This document shows, piece after piece, positions 1 to 9,000 of a stretch of DNA of 9,000 nt. Position numbers and translations under genes: made by a program. Within the stretch, counting starts at the first letter, position 1. Each line of letters begins with the position of its first letter. The notes under the pieces were generated by a model that did not search any database, was not told the DNA's origin, and saw only the letters and a list, made by a program, of their open reading frames with translations. Location of the stretch: assembly GCA_948482865.1 (NCBI GenBank), contig CAOMHR010000057.1, forward strand, positions 1 to 9,000, read 5' to 3'. Source of the stretch: Christensenellaceae bacterium (GTDB taxonomy: Bacteria; Bacillota; Clostridia; Christensenellales; Borkfalkiaceae).

Positions 1-64
1 GGTTTTAAATTTGTTGCGTTTGTTTAAATTGTGTATTACTATAAATATAAAAAAAGGCGGCTTT

Positions 65-778
65 ATGGAAACCTTTAAAGAATTTAAAGAAAGAATTAAC
101 TCTTTTCAAAAACGGACATTAGATTTAGGAAATGAATATTTTAAGGTCAATCAATCGCTTGCGCAAAAAGTAGGTAAAGATAATAAGTTTAAAAATTTTT
201 ACGGAGATACGGTTGTTTTTGCGTTGGATAGCGCGGTAAAACAAAAGTTATCGGAGTGGTCCGATTTATTGTATGTTAAAGCGCCGGAATGTTTCTGCGA
301 AAGGTTGGCTTCACCGTATTTTCATATGACGTTGCACGATTTATCGGGTTCCGCGTCTTTAACGGGACTGTCGGATACGATGTCCGGCAACCAATTGAAA
401 ATTACAGAAAAAAGAGAAGAGATACAAAAATTTGCAAACTGCAAAATTAAAGTCAAGAGTAATTATATTTTCAATATGGTTGGTTTAAGTTTGGTTTTGG
501 GGTTGCAACCCGCAGACGGCGGCGGGTATCGCAAATTAACGGAATTATATTCGGTTTTTGACTGTATCAAGCCGTTGAGCTATCCGTTTACGCCGCATAT
601 TACATTGGCTTATTTTAACGTAAACGGTTTCAGCGCGCGGTCGGCAAAAATTCTTGAAGAAACCGTTAATACGCTCAACAAAAATCAAATTGAGATAGAG
701 CTGGATGCGGACAGACTGTTTTATCAACGTTTTACCGGTATGAACGGTTATAAAAATATAATTAAATTATGTCAGTAA
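65..778 (+). CDS. 2H phosphoesterase superfamily protein (LigT / 2'-5' RNA ligase-like)
   Basis: This 237-residue protein carries the two His-x-Thr signatures of the 2H phosphoesterase fold. The first is HMT at residues 87-89 in the context YFHMTLHDL; the second is HIT at 168-170 in PFTPHITLAYF. In the family the two histidines act on 2',3'-cyclic or 2'-5' phosphodiester bonds, in RNA or in small nucleotides; the actual substrate cannot be read from the sequence. No signal peptide or membrane segment is seen, so it is probably cytoplasmic. The frame is open upstream to a TTG at 11, but ATG 65 is preferred: it follows an AAAAAGGCGG ribosome binding site (51-60) and the extra N-terminus would be unlike a folded domain. 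A TATAAA at 40-45 could be a -10 box, without a convincing -35. The gene stands alone on this strand and converges on radA. It is more AT-rich than rpoB. Family assignment is firm; function is not. Confidence 0.8.
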   Translation: METFKEFKERINSFQKRTLDLGNEYFKVNQSLAQKVGKDNKFKNFYGDTVVFALDSAVKQKLSEWSDLLYVKAPECFCERLASPYFHMTLHDLSGSASLTGLSDTMSGNQLKITEKREEIQKFANCKIKVKSNYIFNMVGLSLVLGLQPADGGGYRKLTELYSVFDCIKPLSYPFTPHITLAYFNVNGFSARSAKILEETVNTLNKNQIEIELDADRLFYQRFTGMNGYKNIIKLCQ

Positions 779-782
779 TTTT

Positions 783-814
783 AAAGCGCGGTTTGTAAAT
801 GCAAACCGCGCTTT
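783..814. terminator. Bidirectional intrinsic terminator between the 2H gene and radA
   Basis: A perfect 13-bp inverted repeat, AAAGCGCGGTTTG (783-795) and CAAACCGCGCTTT (802-814), encloses a 6-nt loop. The stem has a GC core, T residues follow on the plus strand (812-815) and TTTAAAATTA follows on the minus strand. It sits 4 nt after the stop codon of the phosphoesterase gene and 2 nt after the radA stop codon, so it can end transcripts arriving from both sides. Confidence 0.9.
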
Positions 815-816
815 TA

Positions 817-2178
817 TTAATCTTTAAATAGTGATTTTATCATTGTGTTTACGTAAAGAATGGGCACTATTGAAATTTTGTCTGCATATTTTGCGACCGA
901 CTTCATATTTTTTGCGGGAACCAGAACCTTTTTGAAACCCATTTTTGCGCATTCTGCAACTCGCTTTTCGCAGTACGAAACCGCACGCACTTCGCCCGTT
1001 AAACCCACTTCGCCGAATACCGCCACGTATTTGTCTATGGGCTTTCCGAAGTAAGCCGAAGCCAGCGCGGCGCACACCGCTAAATCGCAGGAAGGTTCGT
1101 TCAGCTTAATGCCGCCCATAGCGTTGACGTACACGTCTGAAGAAGAAAGGTTTACGCCGCAGCGCTTTTCAAGCACCGCCAAAAGAAGCACAAGTTTATT
1201 GTAATCCACACCCAAAGGCATACGCCTCGGCAAGCCGAACGAAGTCTTTGAAACAAGGGTCTGGATTTCCACGTTCATACACCTTGCGCCCGTCTGCGCC
1301 GGCGTTACTACGGAGCCGGGTTCTTCCCCGCGGCTCTCCGACAGGAATACGCCCGAGTAATCGGTTACGGGAATAATGCCGCTTTCGGTCATTTCAAAAA
1401 CGCCGACTTCCTGAACGTTGCCGAATCTGTTTTTGACCGCGCGCAGAATCCTGAAATTTTCCTGATTTTCGCCTTCGAAGTACAGCACGGTGTCCATAAT
1501 GTGTTCAAGCACTTTGGGACCCGCAAGCGCGCCTTCTTTTGTGACGTGTCCGACTATAAAAAAGGTGATGCCGCGGCTTTTTGCAATGCGCATAAGTTTT
1601 GAAGCGCACTCGCGCACCTGACCTACCGAGCCTGCCGAAGACGACAAATCTTCTGTGTATACTGCCTGTATAGAGTCTATTATGCAGCACTGCACGCCGT
1701 CAAGTTCGCTTTCCAACCCGTCTATGCAGGTTTCGTTTATTATATAAAGGTCCTTTGGTTTAAGCGCAAGGCGCTGCGCGCGTAGTTTAACCTGCGAACA
1801 GCTTTCTTCCGCGGAAAAGTACAGCACCTTTTTGGTGTTTGAAAGGTTGGCGGCAATCTGGGTGAGAAGAGTGGACTTGCCTATGCCGGGGTCGCCGCCT
1901 ATTAACACAAGCGAACCCGTGACTATCCCGCCGCCTAAAACGGTGTCAAATTCGGATATTCCCGAAGGCGTTCTGTCGTAGCTTTCAAAAGCGATTTCGG
2001 AAAGCGGTTTCGCCCTGCCGCCGTAAACGGCTTTGCGCGCCGCTTTCTGCGGTTCGGCGGGTTTTACAATCTCTTCAACCATAGTGTTGAATTTTCCGCA
2101 GGCAGGGCAGCGCCCCAACCATCTGGGGCTTGACGCCCCGCATTCGCCGCAAACAAATTCGGTAGTAGTTTTAGCCAT
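817..2178 (-). CDS. radA: DNA repair protein RadA (Sms)
   Basis: RadA is a RecA-related ATPase and helicase that promotes branch migration of recombination intermediates and helps process stalled forks. The 453-residue length is normal. In order: a four-cysteine zinc finger (C10, C13, C24, C27); a RecA-like ATPase with Walker A GGDPGIGKST at 94-103 and a Walker B strand ending in D168; the RadA-specific KNRFG motif at 249-253; and a C-terminal Lon-like domain from about 280. That last domain has EPSCDLAV at 371-378 in place of the Lon catalytic serine motif, as usual for RadA, so no protease activity is expected. An AAAGGA ribosome binding site precedes the ATG. It is the last gene of the minus-strand block, 12 nt after the membrane protein gene, and the hairpin at 783-814 closes the unit. 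In Bacillus radA also lies near ispD-ispF, with disA and yacL between; those two are absent here. Confidence 0.97.
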   Translation of the reverse strand: MAKTTTEFVCGECGASSPRWLGRCPACGKFNTMVEEIVKPAEPQKAARKAVYGGRAKPLSEIAFESYDRTPSGISEFDTVLGGGIVTGSLVLIGGDPGIGKSTLLTQIAANLSNTKKVLYFSAEESCSQVKLRAQRLALKPKDLYIINETCIDGLESELDGVQCCIIDSIQAVYTEDLSSSAGSVGQVRECASKLMRIAKSRGITFFIVGHVTKEGALAGPKVLEHIMDTVLYFEGENQENFRILRAVKNRFGNVQEVGVFEMTESGIIPVTDYSGVFLSESRGEEPGSVVTPAQTGARCMNVEIQTLVSKTSFGLPRRMPLGVDYNKLVLLLAVLEKRCGVNLSSSDVYVNAMGGIKLNEPSCDLAVCAALASAYFGKPIDKYVAVFGEVGLTGEVRAVSYCEKRVAECAKMGFKKVLVPAKNMKSVAKYADKISIVPILYVNTMIKSLFKD

Positions 2179-2190
2179 CGTTTATCCTTT

Positions 2191-3153
2191 TTATTTATTG
2201 TCTTTGAATAAGTTATAAAGCGCGTCTGTCAGCTTTTGCTTTTCGTCGTTATTTATTTTAAAAGTAAAGTAACTTTTTCCGTCCGCGCCGTTCATTGTCA
2301 ACTGATTGCGTTTTTCAATGATTTCTGCGTTTTTAAAGTTTTCCCATACCTGCGGTTTAATATCGTAATAATTTTGCTCTTTTCCGACAACTTCAAACAG
2401 AGCGTTGTCTGTAATTACAAAGTCTCTGCGCCGTCTGCCGGAATATGTTCTGTATACGCCAAGCCCCGTAACCAGTTGCATTGTTGCGCCGCCGATAACG
2501 CCAAACGCCGATTTTGCCGCGTTGGCGCGTTCCTGCTTTTTGTCGCCGTAATACCCCGCTGCATAAATTGCGTTGCCGAACCTGTGTGAAATATCTCTGA
2601 TAATTTGGTTTGCACGTTTAGCCGTTTTTATATTAGCTATAAGGTTTGCAATTGCCCCAATCAGTAACGAGCCGCCCGCAATGCCGACAAAGACCGCGGC
2701 AATTAAAAAATTGCCTTTGTTTATTACGTTTCCGTAAAGGGTGTAGTCGACTGAATAATTTTTTTTGGAAAGGTGCGCCGTAACCTTTGTAATTTCAGCC
2801 TGGCAGGGGATATCCAATTCTTTGTTAATTTCGTAGCTTTCATCCGCTTTAACGGTTACTTCTTCGTTGAAAATCTCGTAATCCTTGTCGTATTCCGTGC
2901 CGCCGGAAAGGTCGTTTATATGTAATGTAACCGTTACCTGCTGTCCGTAATGCTTAAAAGTGCGGTCTTCGCCGCTGTCGTTTCTGATTTTACCGTGCAA
3001 CTCAAAGCCGTTTTGCGTTTCGGTAATATAAAATTTTTCGGTAATGGTTAACGGTTGCGGTTCTGGAACGAACAGAAGCACAAGCGTAGCGGTCAGAAAC
3101 ATTGCCGCTAAAGTTATCAGAACAATAAACACCGATTTTTTTGATTTTACCAT
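2191..3153 (-). CDS. Unrecognised two-helix membrane protein with a possible PH-like cytoplasmic domain
   Basis: I do not recognise this 320-residue protein as a named family. A basic N-terminus (KSKK) leads into a hydrophobic helix at about 8-29, then a polar, strand-rich domain of about 115 residues, a second helix at about 148-173, and a basic cytoplasmic flank (KTAKR). The positive-inside rule places residues 30-147 outside the cell and 175-320 inside. The outer part reads like a small beta-sandwich. The inner part has a helix-prone segment (181-232), an RRRR cluster at 240-243, and a final block (244-316) of strands followed by a helix that resembles a bacterial PH-like domain; this is inference from the residue pattern only. 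The first helix could instead be an uncleaved signal. The start follows an AAGGAG site. It lies 15 nt after ispDF and 12 nt before radA, so it is surely co-transcribed with them, in the place where Bacillus has yacL and disA, though it resembles neither. Confidence 0.75.
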   Translation of the reverse strand: MVKSKKSVFIVLITLAAMFLTATLVLLFVPEPQPLTITEKFYITETQNGFELHGKIRNDSGEDRTFKHYGQQVTVTLHINDLSGGTEYDKDYEIFNEEVTVKADESYEINKELDIPCQAEITKVTAHLSKKNYSVDYTLYGNVINKGNFLIAAVFVGIAGGSLLIGAIANLIANIKTAKRANQIIRDISHRFGNAIYAAGYYGDKKQERANAAKSAFGVIGGATMQLVTGLGVYRTYSGRRRRDFVITDNALFEVVGKEQNYYDIKPQVWENFKNAEIIEKRNQLTMNGADGKSYFTFKINNDEKQKLTDALYNLFKDNK

Positions 3154-3168
3154 ATATTACTCCTTAAA

Positions 3169-4308
3169 TTATTCTTTATTCAGTGTGGCAACCGCATAGG
3201 CGGCAATGCCAAGTCCTTCTCCTACAAATCCCAGCCCTTCGCAAGTACCGGCGGCAACAGCCGTCTGTTCAACGGCAATTCCGCACGCTTCCGCCAGATT
3301 TTGTTGCATCAGGTTTATATGCGGCGCAAGTTTTGGTTTTTCCGCCTGTATGCTTACCGAGATATTGGCGGGGGCGTAACCTGCGTCTTTTATAATTTTA
3401 ACAACCTGCTTTAAAAGGTCTATGCTGTCCGCGCCTTTAAACCGTGCGTCGGAATCTGGGAAATAGTTGCCTATATCTTTCATCCCCGCGGCGGAAAGGA
3501 GAGCGTCCATTACCGCGTGAACGGCTGCGTCGCCGTCGCTGTGCGCGACAAGGCTTTTTCCGCACTCTATTTTTACGCCGCAAAGGGTGATAAAGTTGCC
3601 TTCGCCGAAAGCGTGGACGTCGCAGCCGAAGCCCGTGCGCATTCCGTTCGCAAGCGCAACGCGCGGAATTGCTTTGTCAAAGTCCTGCCTGTAAGTCAGC
3701 TTTTTGTTGTCGGGGTCGCCGTCGATAAGGCGCGGTTCGCCTATGTATTCGCCGTAAACTTCGCTGTCGTCGTGAAAGGTTTTGCCGCCCGCCAGGTTGT
3801 AGGCGTATCTGATATCTTCGGTATAAAATCCCTGCGGCGTTTGTACGCGGTACATTGAAGAGCGGTCAAGCCTTTCCGTTATGACAGAGTAATGCCCGTA
3901 AACCGCCGTGTCTGTTGCGGGTATGGCGCAGACTGCGCTGCCGTAAGTTTTTACGCTTTCAATGCAGTTTAATATAAGTTTGTCCGTTACGAAAGGTCTT
4001 GCCCCGTCGTGAATTAAAACTATGTCGCCCGTAACATGTCCAAGCGCGTTTACAACGCTTTCCGTTCTTGTCTTTCCGCCCGTAACGATTTTACAGCCGA
4101 ACGGTTTTGCGATTGCGGAAATTTCTTTTAAATTCGTTTCAGCCGCGGCGACGATAATCTCGTTAATTTCGGGAATGTCGAATTTTTTAAGCGTGTGCCA
4201 CAGCACGGGCGCGCCGTACAGGTCTGCCAGAAGTTTGTTTTTGCCAAGGTTTGCACGCTCGCCATTTCCGCCCGCGCAGATAATGACGCTTACTTTATTG
4301 TTTTTCAT
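3169..4308 (-). CDS. ispDF: Bifunctional IspD-IspF (MEP cytidylyltransferase / MEcPP synthase)
   Basis: This single 379-residue protein carries two enzymes of the non-mevalonate isoprenoid pathway. Residues 1 to about 220 are IspD, which joins CTP to 2-C-methylerythritol 4-phosphate: the nucleotide loop AGGNGERANLGKNK (12-25, with R18 and K25), HDGARP at 100-105, T134, R149 and K203 match the family's active-site positions. Residues 223-379 are IspF, which cyclises the later CDP-ME phosphate: metal ligands D230, H232 and H256 (in AHSDGD), the DIG-x-FPD segment at 278-285, and E357 for the second metal. The two domains join almost without a linker. Both sets of catalytic residues are intact, so both activities are expected. 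The IspE step between them is not encoded here. Fusions of this kind are known mainly from alpha- and epsilonproteobacteria; Bacillus has separate, adjacent genes. An AAAGGA site precedes the ATG. The gene lies 10 nt after rqcP. Confidence 0.95.
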   Translation of the reverse strand: MKNNKVSVIICAGGNGERANLGKNKLLADLYGAPVLWHTLKKFDIPEINEIIVAAAETNLKEISAIAKPFGCKIVTGGKTRTESVVNALGHVTGDIVLIHDGARPFVTDKLILNCIESVKTYGSAVCAIPATDTAVYGHYSVITERLDRSSMYRVQTPQGFYTEDIRYAYNLAGGKTFHDDSEVYGEYIGEPRLIDGDPDNKKLTYRQDFDKAIPRVALANGMRTGFGCDVHAFGEGNFITLCGVKIECGKSLVAHSDGDAAVHAVMDALLSAAGMKDIGNYFPDSDARFKGADSIDLLKQVVKIIKDAGYAPANISVSIQAEKPKLAPHINLMQQNLAEACGIAVEQTAVAAGTCEGLGFVGEGLGIAAYAVATLNKE

Positions 4309-4318
4309 TTAAAATCCT

Positions 4319-4558
4319 TTAAATAATTTCGTAAAGGGAAGGGGCTTCGTCCTTTTTTACAGTTTCTTTAATCTCTTTGATTATAAACTTAACGCTGCCG
4401 TCAATGTAATTAATTTCAACCACGTCGCCGACCTTTATTTTATGCCCGGGTTTTACGTCTTTGCCGTTAACGCACACCTTGCCCTTATCGCAGGCTTCCT
4501 GCGCAAGGGTGCGGCGTTTTAATATTCTCGAAACTTTTAAAAATTTGTCTATTCTCAT
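4319..4558 (-). CDS. rqcP: S4-domain RNA-binding protein RqcP (YabO)
   Basis: RqcP binds the 50S subunit with RqcH and supports C-terminal alanine tailing of stalled nascent chains during ribosome quality control. The protein has 79 residues, nearly all one S4 RNA-binding domain: MRIDKFLKVSRILKRRTLA at the N-terminus, CVNGKDVKPGHKIKVGD in the middle (residues 29-45) and a lysine/glutamate-rich end (KETVKKDEAPSLYEII) that closely parallels Bacillus YabO. Hsp15 (HslR) is a related heat-shock protein but is longer, so RqcP fits better. The start is fixed by the family's conserved MR-DKFLK beginning. Upstream of it, however, there is no purine-rich ribosome binding site, only an AT-rich run, unlike the other genes in the window. 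It is the first gene of the minus-strand block and lies back to back with rpoB. Confidence 0.92.
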   Translation of the reverse strand: MRIDKFLKVSRILKRRTLAQEACDKGKVCVNGKDVKPGHKIKVGDVVEINYIDGSVKFIIKEIKETVKKDEAPSLYEII

Positions 4559-4587
4559 AAAAATTCTGCTATAAAATAATTTTTAAA

Positions 4588-4608
4588 TCAAGCGGTAAAA
4601 ACGCTTGA
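4588..4608. repeat. Dyad TCAAGCG-N7-CGCTTGA overlapping the rpoB -35 region
   Basis: A perfect 7-bp inverted repeat with a 7-bp spacer. Its right arm ends inside the TTGACT -35 box (4605-4610) of the plus-strand promoter. If rqcP is transcribed from upstream of it, the same bases form a hairpin in the rqcP leader about 30 nt before the start codon. No T-run follows directly, so it is unlikely to be a terminator; an operator or a leader hairpin are the alternatives. Confidence 0.6.
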
Positions 4609-4633
4609 CTTACTTGAAATACCAATATATAAT
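4605..4633 (+). promoter_or_regulatory. SigA-type promoter for rpoB-rpoC
   Basis: TTGACT (4605-4610) and a perfect TATAAT (4628-4633) are separated by exactly 17 bp, five and six matches of six to the consensus. The predicted start is near 4640, giving a leader of about 300 nt before the rpoB ATG. This implies a strong promoter dedicated to the polymerase genes. Confidence 0.85.
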
Positions 4634-4656
4634 AATACACTGTATTAAAATGCTAA
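4629..4656 (-). promoter_or_regulatory. Possible divergent promoter for rqcP-ispDF-radA
   Basis: Read on the minus strand, TTAGCA (4656-4651) and TATTAT (4634-4629) lie 16 bp apart, four and five matches of six. The -10 box overlaps the rpoB -10 box base for base, so the two promoters would exclude each other. The start would be near 4622, giving a leader of about 63 nt. In such AT-rich DNA a chance match is quite possible. Confidence 0.3.
4633..4647. promoter_or_regulatory. Perfect palindrome TAATACA-C-TGTATTA over the rpoB transcription start
   Basis: Two perfect 7-bp arms surround one central base. The palindrome begins on the last base of the TATAAT box and spans the predicted start site, a classic repressor operator position. 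It would also lie between the -35 and -10 boxes of the possible rqcP promoter. I do not recognise a regulator that binds this sequence. Confidence 0.45.
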
Positions 4657-4705
4657 TTTTGTACTCATTAGCCGTTTTTGGCAAATTTTAACAAAAAAAT
4701 TCGCC
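4652..4705 (+). other. Weak stem-loops in the early rpoB leader
   Basis: GCTAAT (4652-4657) can pair with ATTAGC (4667-4672) around a 9-nt loop, and GGCAAATTTT (4680-4689) with AAAATTCGCC (4696-4705) around a 6-nt loop with one A-C mismatch. Farther on, CCCTTAC (4725-4731) could pair with GTAAAGGG (4763-4770) with a bulged A. They are AT-rich and individually weak, so a regulatory role is uncertain. Confidence 0.3.
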
Positions 4706-4774
4706 TAATTTCGGCAGGTTTTATCCCTTACCCAATGGATTATACTATATAAATTTCAATTTGTAAAGGGTAGG

Positions 4775-4813
4775 TTAAAAATTTTTGCGCGGTTTTAAAA
4801 ATTTTTTGCGCGG
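4775..4813. repeat. Tandem direct repeat TTAAAAATTTTTGCGCGG, two copies
   Basis: Copy one is 4775-4792; copy two is 4795-4813, identical except for one extra T. The starts are 20 bp apart, about two helical turns, so both copies face the same side of the DNA. Each has an A5T5(6) tract, which tends to narrow the minor groove, followed by GCGCGG. Possible roles are paired protein sites or an upstream element for the promoter candidate at 4823. Confidence 0.7.
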
Positions 4814-4822
4814 ACAGGCAGT

Positions 4823-4852
4823 TTGGCATTGAATTAATTTTGGTAACATTAT
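4823..4852 (+). promoter_or_regulatory. Possible second rpoB promoter
   Basis: TTGGCA (4823-4828, five of six) is followed after 18 bp by CATTAT (4847-4852, four of six). It lies 9 bp after the direct repeat, whose A/T tracts would then be in the position of an UP element. The predicted start near 4859 would give a leader of about 84 nt. It is clearly weaker than the promoter at 4605-4633. Confidence 0.3.
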
Positions 4853-4924
4853 AGATTTTTTCCGGTGAAAAGATATATACGGATAATCGCCTATGTGAAA
4901 ATAAATCAAGGCGTACAAGCCAAT

Positions 4925-4934
4925 AAAAAAGGAG
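4925..4934 (+). promoter_or_regulatory. rpoB ribosome binding site
   Basis: AAAAAAGGAG ends 8 nt before ATG 4943. It decides the start of rpoB in favour of this ATG over the in-frame GTG at 4865, which has no comparable site and would add 26 residues unlike any RpoB N-terminus. Confidence 0.85.
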
Positions 4935-4942
4935 TTCTTTTA

Positions 4943-8974
<4,032 letters not shown>

Positions 8975-8988
8975 AGGGAGGTTAAAAA

Positions 8989-9000
8989 ATGTTTGAGTTA
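8989..9000 (+). CDS. rpoC: RNA polymerase subunit beta', first four codons (cut by window end)
   Basis: A strong GGGAGG ribosome binding site (8976-8981) stands 7 nt before ATG 8989, and the four visible codons read MFEL, the way many clostridial RpoC proteins begin. It lies 14 nt after the rpoB stop, the universal rpoB-rpoC arrangement. Only four residues are visible, so the call rests mostly on position. Confidence 0.85.

Larger units (their letters stand above)
4559..4942. other. Divergent intergenic region between rqcP and rpoB, including the rpoB leader
   Basis: This 384-bp stretch has no credible gene. It is strongly AT-rich and holds divergent control elements: a dyad at 4588-4608, a near-consensus promoter toward rpoB at 4605-4633, a start-site palindrome at 4633-4647, a possible promoter toward rqcP at 4629-4656, weak hairpins at 4652-4672 and 4680-4705, a direct repeat at 4775-4813, a possible second rpoB promoter at 4823-4852, and the rpoB ribosome binding site. 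From the main start site (about 4640) the leader is about 300 nt long. I recognise no known riboswitch, T-box or ribosomal-protein leader in it, and no oligo-U terminator. Confidence 0.8.

Noticed and set aside
4650..4691. Tiny leader ORF of 13 codons (MLILYSLAVFGKF) just after the predicted rpoB start site
   Set aside because: No ribosome binding site, and it begins only about 10 nt from the predicted 5' end; frames of this size are expected by chance.
4824..4843. TGGCAT followed by TTTTGG as a possible sigma-54 promoter
   Set aside because: The -12 element TTGCA/T with the required GC dinucleotide spacing is missing.
4893..4898. ATGTGA start-stop minimal ORF upstream of rpoB
   Set aside because: No clear ribosome binding site in front; a six-base coincidence.
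4865..4942. GTG 4865 as the rpoB start, adding 26 residues
   Set aside because: The added residues do not resemble RpoB and the strong AAAAAAGGAG site stands directly before ATG 4943.

Overview
The window looks like a housekeeping segment of a Bacillota genome, most likely an uncultured member of the Clostridia. The evidence is AGGAG-type ribosome binding sites, an RqcP close in sequence to Bacillus YabO, radA next to an ispD-ispF unit (an order known from Bacillus), and RpoB/RpoC sequences of Firmicutes type. Placement below the phylum is inference. I see no mobile element, CRISPR array, tRNA or rRNA.

Layout. (1) 65-778, plus strand: a lone 2H-phosphoesterase (LigT-like) gene. It converges on the next block at a 13-bp perfect hairpin (783-814) that should terminate transcription from both sides. 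(2) 817-4558, minus strand: a tight four-gene block read in the order rqcP, ispDF, an unrecognised two-helix membrane protein, radA, with gaps of only 10-15 bp. It combines ribosome rescue, isoprenoid precursor synthesis and recombination/repair. Bacillus has disA and yacL between radA and ispD; here that place holds the unrecognised membrane protein, and ispD and ispF are fused. (3) 4559-4942: an AT-rich divergent intergenic region with a near-consensus SigA promoter toward rpoB, a perfect dyad on its start site, a second dyad touching its -35 box, a possible overlapping promoter toward rqcP, a 20-bp-period direct repeat and a leader of about 300 nt. (4) 4943-8974, plus strand: rpoB, followed after 14 nt by the first four codons of rpoC.

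Two things stand out. rpoB is not preceded by rplJ-rplL as in most bacteria, but starts its own unit from its own promoter, divergent from the rqcP block. The RpoB protein is long (1343 residues), with a charged insert in the beta lobe region, a strongly acidic C-terminal tail, and a lysine at the position of E. coli Arg529 in the rifampicin pocket. I found no sign of a wholly new system; the most interesting unexplained structure is the divergent promoter and leader region and the membrane protein of unknown function.
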